From Brochothrix thermosphacta DSM 20171 = FSL F6-1036 (lineage in GTDB: Bacteria > Bacillota > Bacilli > Lactobacillales > Listeriaceae): a stretch of 64,000 nucleotides of DNA. The notes beneath the pieces were generated by a model. That model worked only from the letters and a program-made list of their open reading frames with translations. It was not told the DNA's origin and did no database searches. Both the position numbers and the translations under genes were made by a program. This document shows positions 56,624 through 64,000 of this stretch, piece by piece (position 1 is the stretch's first letter; every line of letters starts with the position of its first letter). The stretch lies in assembly GCF_036884295.1 (NCBI RefSeq), contig NZ_CP145608.1, positions 310,001 to 374,000 of the forward strand, written 5' to 3'.

Positions 56624-57826
56624 GTGGCGAAGAAGAAAATTGTCATTTTAGGTGCAGGTTACGGCGGTCTCCGTACTTTACGTAATCTTCAAAAAGCAAA
56701 ACCAGATGCAGAAATTACAATCATTAACAAAAATGATTACCACTACGAAGCAACATGGTTACATGAAGTAGCGGCGGGAACGATTGAAGCTAACGATGCT
56801 TGTTTCCCAATTAAAGATCAAGTAAAAGGTGATACAAAATTCATCCAAGATGCAGTGGTAAAAGTGAACAAAGATGATAAAACTGTTGAATTAGAACAAC
56901 ATGGTCTTATCTCATACGATTACTTATTATTTGCTCTTGGTTTCGAATCAGAATCATTTGGTACACCAGGTGTTGAAGAATATACATTACCAATTGCTGA
57001 TATTCCATCAACAAAACGTATTCGTGAGCACATCGAAACAAAATTTGCTGAGTGGAAAACAACACAAAATGATGAGTTATTAACTATCATCGTTGGTGGT
57101 GCTGGATTTACTGGTTTTGAATTCTTAGGTGAATTAACAAACCGTATTCCTCATCTTGTGAAGCAATATGATGTTCCACGTGAAAAAATCCGTATCATTT
57201 GTATCGAGGCAGCACCAAGCGTATTGCCAATGTTTACAAAAGACTTAGCAAACTATGCTATTTCACGTCTTGAAGACCGTGGTGTAGAATTCAAAATTGG
57301 TCACCCAATTAAAGAAGCTACGCCAGACTCAGTTATTTATGCTGATGGTGAAGAGCTTAAAGAAATTAAAGCAGCAACATTCATCTGGGGTGCTGGTGTT
57401 CGTGGTTCAAGCGTTGTCGGTGCTTCTGGCTTTGACGAACGTCGTGGCCGCGTAATGGTTAACGCAAACTTAACTGTTCCAGGTAACGAAGAAATCTTAA
57501 TCATTGGTGACTGTTCAGCTGTTATGGATCCTGCAAACAACCGTCCATACCCAACAACTGCTCAAATTGCTATTCAACAAGCTGATTACGCAGCAGCAAA
57601 CTTAGTAGCGCTTATTAATGGCCAACCATTAAAAGACTTCGTTTACAAACCTAAAGGAACTGTATGTTCATTAGGCGATAACGATGCAATGGGTCTTGTT
57701 GGTGACAAACCACTTAAAGGTTACCGTGCATCAGTTATTAAAAAAGTAATCGATGACCGTTCAATCTTAATGCTTGGTGGTATTGGAACAATGCTTAAAA
57801 AAGGTAAATTCCAATTCTATAAATAA
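56624..57826 (+). CDS. ndh: NADH dehydrogenase type II
   Basis: 400 residues from GTG 56624. ILGAGYGGLRTLRNL (FAD, about 6-20) and IVGGAGFTGFEFLGEL (NADH, about 158-173) are intact, and the C-terminus has the amphipathic region used for membrane binding. It oxidises NADH and reduces menaquinone without proton pumping. High-expression codon use. A terminator follows at 57835. It lies next to the Mrp operon, as in Listeria. Confidence 0.95.
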   Translation: MAKKKIVILGAGYGGLRTLRNLQKAKPDAEITIINKNDYHYEATWLHEVAAGTIEANDACFPIKDQVKGDTKFIQDAVVKVNKDDKTVELEQHGLISYDYLLFALGFESESFGTPGVEEYTLPIADIPSTKRIREHIETKFAEWKTTQNDELLTIIVGGAGFTGFEFLGELTNRIPHLVKQYDVPREKIRIICIEAAPSVLPMFTKDLANYAISRLEDRGVEFKIGHPIKEATPDSVIYADGEELKEIKAATFIWGAGVRGSSVVGASGFDERRGRVMVNANLTVPGNEEILIIGDCSAVMDPANNRPYPTTAQIAIQQADYAAANLVALINGQPLKDFVYKPKGTVCSLGDNDAMGLVGDKPLKGYRASVIKKVIDDRSILMLGGIGTMLKKGKFQFYK

Positions 57827-57834
57827 GAAGTAGA

Positions 57835-57871
57835 AAAAGCACTGATACAAACGTATCAGTGCTTTTTTTGT
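57835..57871 (+). terminator. Terminator of ndh
   Basis: AAAAGCACTGATAC and GTATCAGTGCTTTT pair around AAAC, then T residues. Confidence 0.85.
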
Positions 57872-57872
57872 G

Positions 57873-57904
57873 CAAAAAAGCTAAGGCAAGAATGCCTTAG
57901 CTTC
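57873..57904 (-). terminator. Terminator of the minus-strand yuiD-mrp genes
   Basis: AAGCTAAGGCA and TGCCTTAGCTT form a perfect stem; on the minus strand T residues follow. It is five bases past the stop codon at 57909. Confidence 0.85.
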
Positions 57905-57908
57905 AACA

Positions 57909-58388
57909 TTAGAGATGATATAAGTAATTAACAAGGAAACCAATTGCAATACCTGTCAAGATACCGAAGAAAACTTCAGTCGGTTTATGACCTAAAACCT
58001 CTTTAAGACGTTGAAGACCAGCTTCGGGATCTTTTTCGGCATTTGCTTTTCCTAAATTAGTAATTGCTTGGAAGTCGGCAATTAGTTTGTTGATTGTAAT
58101 CGCTTGTTCACCGCTTTGACGACGAACACCCATTGCATCAAACATCACGATAACGCCGAATATTGCGGCGATAGCGAAGTAAGGTGAGTTCATTCCGTAC
58201 TCGATAGCTAAAACAGTCATCAGCGCACACACGGCCGCTGAATGTGAACTAGGCATACCGCCAGTTGCAGTCAGTAGCGACCAATTAGCACGTTTGTTCA
58301 TGAGTGCTTGAATGGGGACTTTAATTGCTTGAGCAAAAAAGATTGCGATCAAGGCTGCCATTAAAGGCACGTTATTCCAAAAATCCAT
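57909..58388 (-). CDS. yuiD: YuiD-like divergent PAP2 membrane protein (DUF212)
   Basis: 159 residues with GGAGGC upstream. The motif GGMPSSHSAAVCALMTVL (about 43-60) is the DUF212/divergent PAP2 signature, with SSHSA active-site-like residues. Several membrane helices flank it. PAP2 enzymes hydrolyse lipid phosphates, but the activity in this branch is unproven. It is 20 nt downstream of mrpG and probably cotranscribed. Confidence 0.87.
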   Translation of the reverse strand: MDFWNNVPLMAALIAIFFAQAIKVPIQALMNKRANWSLLTATGGMPSSHSAAVCALMTVLAIEYGMNSPYFAIAAIFGVIVMFDAMGVRRQSGEQAITINKLIADFQAITNLGKANAEKDPEAGLQRLKEVLGHKPTEVFFGILTGIAIGFLVNYLYHL

Positions 58389-58408
58389 TTAAATGCCTCC
58401 TTTATGAA

Positions 58409-58981
58409 TTAATTCGTGTTGTCATCATCATCGTCATTCAATTCTTCTGTAGGGCTAAGTGGCGTTTTAATTTCAGCTTGAAACGCTTCTGCTTCCTCTT
58501 GTTCATGTTGCAATAAGCGCTTATCGCGCATCGCATCAACAAGTTGAGTTAATTGAATTACTTTTTCATAATCTTCTTCTTCACGAACTTCACGCTGGAG
58601 TCGTTCAGCACGTAATGCTTGTATTTCTTCTTTTTTCACAGGATAGAGTTCATCAATTTTGTGCTTTTTAGTTAAAGGCACACCGATATGGTAAGCCGAA
58701 CGTGTGATTAAATGGTTGGCAATCGGAGCTGTTAAAAAGATGAAAACAAGTGCCAGTATAATTCTTGGCAATAAATTGACCGATGAAAAATAAGTGAAGT
58801 ATAACGATAAAGCTAACATCATTATAGTGATACCGAGTGTGTTCCCAATACCAGCGGCATGTGCTCGCGTATAAGTATCGGGTAAACGAATTAAACCGAT
58901 AGCTGCAATAAGACTTAGTATAGACGATAAAATGATTAAAATCGAGATAATAATCTCAAGACTTAGTTCGATCACGCACAA
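58409..58981 (-). CDS. mrpG: Na+/H+ antiporter subunit G with long C-terminal extension
   Basis: 190 residues; typical MrpG is about 115-125. The first 110 carry three membrane helices (IGLIRLPDTYTRAHAAG, about 27-43, is the family signature). From about 115 a charged coiled coil (EEIQALRAERLQREVREEEDY) continues to residue 170 and the protein ends in a run of Asp and Asn. The extension is cytoplasmic and of unknown purpose. It overlaps mrpF by 26 nt. Confidence 0.88.
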   Translation of the reverse strand: MCVIELSLEIIISILIILSSILSLIAAIGLIRLPDTYTRAHAAGIGNTLGITIMMLALSLYFTYFSSVNLLPRIILALVFIFLTAPIANHLITRSAYHIGVPLTKKHKIDELYPVKKEEIQALRAERLQREVREEEDYEKVIQLTQLVDAMRDKRLLQHEQEEAEAFQAEIKTPLSPTEELNDDDDDNTN

Positions 58982-59246
58982 TCACCTTACCTTTCTCTTC
59001 AAAACGAGCATATGAGACAGTTCCAATAAAGGCGAGTAGACCGATTATTAGAAGAACATCAACAAATACAGGTGTGTTTTGAAGCATTGAAATCAAGGCA
59101 GCGATTGAAACCAAGGCGATACCAATACAGTCTAATGCTAAAACGCGATCAGCTATAAAATAACCTTTAATGACGCGATAAAGAAATAGCAGGATGGATA
59201 CACCAAATAAAACGAGTGATATATAGATTGAGGCCTGTAATATCAT
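58956..59246 (-). CDS. mrpF: Na+/H+ antiporter subunit F
   Basis: 96 residues with three membrane helices; DRVLALDCIGIALVS (about 33-47) is the conserved MrpF motif. It overlaps both neighbours (4 nt with mrpE, 26 nt with mrpG), indicating coupled translation of a membrane complex. Confidence 0.9.
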   Translation of the reverse strand: MILQASIYISLVLFGVSILLFLYRVIKGYFIADRVLALDCIGIALVSIAALISMLQNTPVFVDVLLIIGLLAFIGTVSYARFEEKGKVIVRDRTKS

Positions 59247-59722
59247 TTGCGAAACACCTCCACAATATGACGTTCGAAACCGTTACGAATTTTACTACGC
59301 TCTTCTTCAGGATCACTAAGATCGATACAGTGAATATAGAAAGTATGTGAATCTTCATCCACCTCAATACATGTTGTACCGGGTGTGAGTGAAATGAGTG
59401 ATGTTAGCAACATAACTTCCCAATCTGATTCTAGAACGGTACGGTATTTGAAAATACCGGGTGTAATATCGATATCTTTTGCAAGGATGACTTTCGACAT
59501 GGCAATCGAACTTGTCACCACGTCACCCAGGAACATCACGATTAAACGAACAATTGAAAACGCGCGTTCAAGGTAAAAGCAACCTTTGAAAAAGCGACGC
59601 ATAGTGAATAACATGATGATACCGATGATATAGCCGATTAAAAAAGTACTGAAGGTGAAATCCGCCTGTAGAAACTGCCAGAGTAAGGCAATGAGGCTAT
59701 TAAGAAAAATTTGAAAAACCAT
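59243..59722 (-). CDS. mrpE: Na+/H+ antiporter subunit E
   Basis: 159 residues. Two membrane helices at the N-terminus and the conserved PGTTCIEVDEDSHTFYIHCID (about 117-137) define MrpE. It is part of the hetero-oligomeric Mrp complex that exchanges sodium for protons and supports alkali and salt tolerance. It starts one base after the mrpD stop, so it is cotranslated. Confidence 0.9.
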   Translation of the reverse strand: MVFQIFLNSLIALLWQFLQADFTFSTFLIGYIIGIIMLFTMRRFFKGCFYLERAFSIVRLIVMFLGDVVTSSIAMSKVILAKDIDITPGIFKYRTVLESDWEVMLLTSLISLTPGTTCIEVDEDSHTFYIHCIDLSDPEEERSKIRNGFERHIVEVFRK

Positions 59723-61213
59723 TTAATTGCCTCCTAACACAGATTGGATATAAATCATTGGGTTAGCCAATGAATCGGCAGCTATTTGGACATACGGTGT
59801 TACAAATTGTATACCAATTCCAAACGCAACCGTTAAACATACGAGCAAGATAGTGGGGAACATCATTTGACGATAGCCGTATACCATATGACGCGGGCCA
59901 CGTTCCTTACCCCAAAATCCGAGGATGAAGATACGTAATAATGATAAAAGTACAAATAGGCTAGAGATCAAAATCAATAGTCCACCGACGATATCGCCAC
60001 TCTGGAAGACACCTTTAATCAGGTAAAGTTTTCCAATGAAACCACTAAACGGTGGAATGCCTGCAAGGCCAAGCATAGCGATAAAGAAGATAAAGGTTAG
60101 ACCTGGATAACGAAGGATCAAACCAGAGAAATCTCGAATATCTGGCGTTCCCGTTATGAATAGGATAACACCGATAATCATAAAGAGTGCGACTTTGATT
60201 AACATATCATGAATCGTATAAAAAACACTCCCAGTCATTCCGTCTAATGTGTGGCTCGAAAAGCCGACAAGAATAACGCCAATAGCAATAAGAATATTAT
60301 AAATTACGATATTTTTCATATTACGGTAACTCATAGCGCCAATAACACCAATGATGATGGTTAAGTAGGCAGACCAACGGAGGAAACTCCATTCAATACC
60401 TGGTTCGGCAGAGAAGAACAAGCTGAATGTACGCATGATTGCATATAAACCAACCTTTGTAAGAAGGCCTCCAAAAAGCGCAAGAATGGGCATAGGCGCA
60501 CTTACATATGAGCTTGGCAACCAGACGAACAGCGGGAAAATACCGGCTTTTGATCCAAATACAAACAGAAAGAAGATGGCAATCACACTGATTAAACCAG
60601 CATCCGCTTGTCCTTGGACTTCGCTCAGCTTTTGTCCGATATCTGCCATGTTCAAAGTACCAACTACGCCATAAAGCATCGCGACAGACACAATGAAAAA
60701 GGCAGAAGCAATCACGTTAAATACCAAGTACTTTACGATTCCTTGAAGCTGGACACGAGTACCGCCTAACACAATGATGCCATAAGATGCCATTAACATC
60801 ACCTCGAAGAAAACAAAGAGGTTGAAAATATCACCCGTCAAGAAGCTTCCGTTTACACCTGTGATCATGAAGAATACAAGTGAATAGTACAAACCTTCTT
60901 CACGTGGCACGCTAATCGTTTTGATTGAATAAAGAATAATAAACGGAAGGATGACCGTTGTTGTTAAAACAAGTAATATTGCTAACATATCAGCAACGAT
61001 ACTAATACCAAAAGGTACGGGCCAATCACCCATTGTCACAACTAATGTTCCTTCTTTAATCACTTTGGTGAAGGTGAAAATTGTAAAAGCAAGTAAAACC
61101 AAACTCCAAATAATTGCTGCTGGACGCTGGTACTTGATTTTATGCGGTAGAATCAATAAGCAAATCGCAGCAACAAAAGGTATTAGGATGGGAAGTAAAG
61201 CAAAGTTAGTCAT
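59723..61213 (-). CDS. mrpD: Na+/H+ antiporter subunit D
   Basis: 496 residues from the last of five consecutive ATG codons (61213); GAGAGGAA lies just upstream, too close to the first ATG (61225). Fourteen membrane segments. It is homologous to complex I antiporter subunits, with the conserved Glu/Lys region (FFEVMLMASYG near 134 and LLTKVGLYA near 251). It conducts ions with MrpA. It overlaps the end of mrpC. Confidence 0.93.
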   Translation of the reverse strand: MTNFALLPILIPFVAAICLLILPHKIKYQRPAAIIWSLVLLAFTIFTFTKVIKEGTLVVTMGDWPVPFGISIVADMLAILLVLTTTVILPFIILYSIKTISVPREEGLYYSLVFFMITGVNGSFLTGDIFNLFVFFEVMLMASYGIIVLGGTRVQLQGIVKYLVFNVIASAFFIVSVAMLYGVVGTLNMADIGQKLSEVQGQADAGLISVIAIFFLFVFGSKAGIFPLFVWLPSSYVSAPMPILALFGGLLTKVGLYAIMRTFSLFFSAEPGIEWSFLRWSAYLTIIIGVIGAMSYRNMKNIVIYNILIAIGVILVGFSSHTLDGMTGSVFYTIHDMLIKVALFMIIGVILFITGTPDIRDFSGLILRYPGLTFIFFIAMLGLAGIPPFSGFIGKLYLIKGVFQSGDIVGGLLILISSLFVLLSLLRIFILGFWGKERGPRHMVYGYRQMMFPTILLVCLTVAFGIGIQFVTPYVQIAADSLANPMIYIQSVLGGN

Positions 61214-61550
61214 CATCATCATCATTTCCTCTCGTGCGGTTTACCATATCTGTTCCAATTTCTTGGTAAGCCCTGTAAGCCACTACTAAAAAGAGAGCAG
61301 TGACAGCAAAACCAATTACAATGGCTGTTAAGATTAAGGCTTGCGGAATCGGGTCGTTGAACAGTTTGAGTCCATCTAATAAGATAGGGGCACTACCGTT
61401 CTTAATGCCTCCAATAGTTAAAAGAGTTAAGTTCGCACCGTGGCTAACGATAGCCGTTCCGATAATAATACGTAAGATATTTTTCGATAGGATGAGATAA
61501 ACACCGGCTGTAAACATTAAACCGATTAATAAACTCATTAATAACTCCAT
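61206..61550 (-). CDS. mrpC: Na+/H+ antiporter subunit C
   Basis: 114 residues with three membrane segments; the motif DPIPQALILTAIVIGFA (about 66-82) is the MrpC/NuoK signature. The C-terminus ends in five Asp whose codons overlap the five ATG of mrpD. It begins at the stop of mrpB. Confidence 0.92.
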   Translation of the reverse strand: MELLMSLLIGLMFTAGVYLILSKNILRIIIGTAIVSHGANLTLLTIGGIKNGSAPILLDGLKLFNDPIPQALILTAIVIGFAVTALFLVVAYRAYQEIGTDMVNRTRGNDDDDD

Positions 61551-61973
61551 TTAATCACTCTCCCCAATCGCTAAGATTATTGTTAAAATGGCACCGAGTA
61601 CAACCATCAATACGCCAATATCGAAGAGGGTAGAAGTGTAAAGTCCAGTATGGCCAAAAAGAGGCAAGTCTACATACACGGATGAGTGCGTTAGAAATGA
61701 TTGGCCTTTAAAAAGACTAATACTTGAACTGATAAGGATAATTAATAAACCGGAACCAGCAAGACGTAACGGGTTAAACGGTAAAATTCGTTTGACGAGA
61801 TTTAAATCGTAAGCAATTGCCAGTAAAGCGAATGCAGAAACGATAATCAAGCCACCAATAAACCCTCCCCCTGGAAGATTATGTCCAGAGAAAAAAGAAT
61901 CAGCACCAAAAATTAAGATGATAAAGACGATAATTTGAGAAGCCATTCGGAGTAAGACATCATTATTCTTCAT
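61551..61973 (-). CDS. mrpB: Na+/H+ antiporter subunit B
   Basis: 140 residues with four membrane helices; NLPGGGFIGGLIIVSAFAL (about 31-49) is the MrpB/MnhB signature. It overlaps the end of mrpA by 11 nt. In the complex it contacts the C-terminal domain of MrpA. Confidence 0.92.
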   Translation of the reverse strand: MKNNDVLLRMASQIIVFIILIFGADSFFSGHNLPGGGFIGGLIIVSAFALLAIAYDLNLVKRILPFNPLRLAGSGLLIILISSSISLFKGQSFLTHSSVYVDLPLFGHTGLYTSTLFDIGVLMVVLGAILTIILAIGESD

Positions 61974-64000
61974 GTTGTTTATCTCCTTTGTTGAGACGTA
62001 AGCGAATTAATGAGTAGATGCTCATCGCAGCCACCGTAAGTACAGCCGATTCGAAGAATGTATCGAATCCACGGAAATCGACCAGGGTTACGTTGACCAC
62101 ATTTTTACCGCCGCCCTTAGTATAGGCATTTTCAATGAAGTAAGGCGAAAGAACTGAATCGAAAAATGTTGTGTTGAATGATGAAAAGACAACGATAAAC
62201 ATTACGAAACCAACAGCCATACTAATCCATAAACGCCAAGAGAACGGTGTTATTTTTTCTTCATCTTTACCTATTTGCGGCAAGAAGCGGAAAGCAAGCA
62301 GATAAAGAATAACTGAAATTGTTTCGACAACTAACTGTGTTAAAGCTAAATCAGGTGCACGCGCGATCATAAAGATAATTGCGATGAGATACCCAAGAGC
62401 ACCTAGCAAAATAACAGAGGTTAGACGTGCTTTAGAAAGCATAATCGCTAACAATACAACGACAGCAGCTGCAAAAATCAGCCAATCAACAACATCAATC
62501 GGTGAGAGTTTAGCTGTCGAAAAGTTCAATGACGACGTGGTGGTTACACCAATAATTGTCGCAAAGATAAACGTCATAAAGAGAATAATCAGATAAAAGC
62601 GTAAATTCCCATTCATGACACTTGTCATTGAACGATAAGATAGTTTTTCAAAGTAGTAGTTACCACGGTTATAAACATCATTCCAACTGAATAGAAAGCG
62701 TAATGGGCGTTGGATGAGTGGTTTCCATTTGAGGTACGTTGCCGCTAAAATAGAACCGATAATTATAATAGCAATGGTTAACCAAAGTGCCGGAGTGAAA
62801 CCGTGCCATAGAGATAAGTGTAATTGATAGTCCGGATTCAATGTTGTTTTAACACTATGTATTGCGGGTGTAATCAACGGTGTTGCTAAGAGATTTGGAA
62901 ATAAGCCACTTACAACAACAATGATTACCAAGATTAATGGAGAAGTCGCCATCCCGATGGGTGTATGTGTCGCTTTTTTAGGTTGTAACCATGGTTTCAT
63001 TTTTCCAGTGAAAGGACGGAAGAATAAAATCATGCTGTAGACAAAGGTGATGACACTTGCAATCCAAGCAACAAACAAAAAGATGTAAGAAAGCACAGTT
63101 AATGAAGGTGCTTGAATAGTCGAAAGATTAACAAAGGATTCTAAAAACATCTCTTTGCTGACAAAACCATTAAATGGTGGAATTCCAGCCATGGCAAATG
63201 TACCGACAAAAGCGAGTGTTGCAGCTAAAGGCATCACGTTCATTAAACCGCCGAGACGACGTATGTCTCGTGTGCCTGTTTCATGATCGATAATACCAAC
63301 AACCATGAATAATGCGCCTTTGAACGTTGCATGGTTGAATAAGTGTAAAAGAGCAGCAGCTAGAGCAGCGACATAAAAACCGTTCGCCTCACGCAGTGAG
63401 TTTGAACCGAGCCCTAATAAAGACATGATTAAACCTAATTGACTGATGGTTGAATAGGCGAGAATTCCTTTTAAATCCACTTGTTTTAAAGCATTGAAGG
63501 AACCCCAGAACAATGTCGTAAGACCCACGATCATAATAATGACTGACCAAGACTGGTGAGTGGGTGCGAACACCGGAGTCATTCGAGCAACGAGATAGAT
63601 ACCTGCTTTAACCATAGTCGCGGAGTGAAGGTAAGCGCTAATCGGTGTTGGCGCTTCCATCGCATCGGGCAGCCAGATGTGGAATGGAAACTGTGCTGAC
63701 TTTGTAAAAGCTCCGAGCAAGATGAAAATCATCGCGAGCATGAAGAATGGAGAGTTACTAAAGGTTGAAGCTTCTGCTATAACGGTTTGAATACTAAAGC
63801 TACCCGCAAGGTTAGAAAGAATACTCATTCCCCCGAGCATCATCAAACCACCGAAAACGGTAATATACAATGCTTTTTTTGCACCATAACGTGAACGCTC
63901 ACGTTTATGCCAATAGCCAATCAATAGGAAGGAACTGATCGAAGTCATCTCCCAGAAAAGGTACAGCACCATCATATTATCTGATAGTACAAGACCAAGC
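61963..64000 (-). CDS. mrpA: Na+/H+ antiporter subunit A (5' end outside the window)
   Basis: About 678 residues are visible; the N-terminus lies beyond position 64000. The antiporter core with LPDAMEAPTPISAYLHSATMVKAGIYL (near the start of the visible part) matches complex I ND5-like subunits. The last 150 residues form the MrpB-like C-terminal domain (DFRGFDTFFESAVLTVAAMSIY). It is the largest subunit and ion path of the Mrp complex. First gene of the operon, so its promoter is not visible. Confidence 0.95.
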   Translation of the reverse strand, partial: LGLVLSDNMMVLYLFWEMTSISSFLLIGYWHKRERSRYGAKKALYITVFGGLMMLGGMSILSNLAGSFSIQTVIAEASTFSNSPFFMLAMIFILLGAFTKSAQFPFHIWLPDAMEAPTPISAYLHSATMVKAGIYLVARMTPVFAPTHQSWSVIIMIVGLTTLFWGSFNALKQVDLKGILAYSTISQLGLIMSLLGLGSNSLREANGFYVAALAAALLHLFNHATFKGALFMVVGIIDHETGTRDIRRLGGLMNVMPLAATLAFVGTFAMAGIPPFNGFVSKEMFLESFVNLSTIQAPSLTVLSYIFLFVAWIASVITFVYSMILFFRPFTGKMKPWLQPKKATHTPIGMATSPLILVIIVVVSGLFPNLLATPLITPAIHSVKTTLNPDYQLHLSLWHGFTPALWLTIAIIIIGSILAATYLKWKPLIQRPLRFLFSWNDVYNRGNYYFEKLSYRSMTSVMNGNLRFYLIILFMTFIFATIIGVTTTSSLNFSTAKLSPIDVVDWLIFAAAVVVLLAIMLSKARLTSVILLGALGYLIAIIFMIARAPDLALTQLVVETISVILYLLAFRFLPQIGKDEEKITPFSWRLWISMAVGFVMFIVVFSSFNTTFFDSVLSPYFIENAYTKGGGKNVVNVTLVDFRGFDTFFESAVLTVAAMSIYSLIRLRLNKGDKQHEE

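Overview
The window is low-GC Firmicute DNA. A glycolytic operon cggR-gapA-pgk-tpiA-gpmI-eno, a yuzB/yuzD/yutI iron-sulfur cluster, divergent yumC and ndh genes, and a complete seven-gene Mrp antiporter operon are all present. These genes, their AT-rich codon use and the LPXTG surface protein point to the Listeriaceae. Brochothrix is my best guess; this is inferred from gene content and memory of related genomes, not from a search.

Region 1 (1-13.9 kb) is the late half of a siphovirus-type prophage. It runs from head-tail completion through the major tail protein, tail chaperones G and GT (joined by a probable -1 frameshift), tape measure, Dit, a Tal carrying two cell-wall hydrolase domains, a beta-helix spike, a BppU-like baseplate protein, XkdX, an XhlA-like protein and holin, to a secreted GH25 endolysin. 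The left half of the prophage lies outside the window. Region 2 (13.9-17.1 kb) is a host/prophage border with a possible small RNA, a papain-like gene broken by one amber codon, a lipoprotein and two small membrane proteins.

Region 3 (17.2-24.5 kb) is the glycolytic operon under CggR. A CggR-type operator fixes the real cggR start, and a hairpin after gapA probably lowers expression of the distal genes. Region 4 (24.5-36.1 kb) is an accessory island with spx, an LRR protein, an Mga-like regulator, a small secreted protein and a 6.3-kb adhesin gene. The adhesin has eleven exact-length 279-bp Cna-B repeats and an LPSTG anchor. It is interrupted by two in-frame TGA codons, both where tryptophan is expected. 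Related repeat clusters in opposite orientation bound the island; each begins directly after the terminator of a housekeeping gene (eno on the left, ybaK on the right).

Region 5 (36.2-49.2 kb) holds ybaK, yuzB, yuzD, yutI, an A-type carrier-like protein with a His/Cys-rich tail, a MATE pump, an AI-2E exporter-like protein, ppaC, four 119-bp tandem repeats carrying micro-ORFs, a Zur-boxed zinc uptake operon, hflX, two paralogous lipoproteins, aroD and an acetyltransferase. Region 6 (49.2-64 kb) holds a LytTR/DUF3021 pair with a candidate autoregulatory site, degenerate 104-bp repeats, an Eis-like acetyltransferase, two transporters, yumC, ndh, a YuiD-like membrane protein and mrpGFEDCBA (minus strand, mrpA cut by the window edge).

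The best leads for something new are the 119-bp repeat array, the double-UGA adhesin, the paired terminator-adjacent repeat clusters, and the His/Cys-tailed A-type carrier. I found no CRISPR array, rRNA, tRNA or intact transposase.
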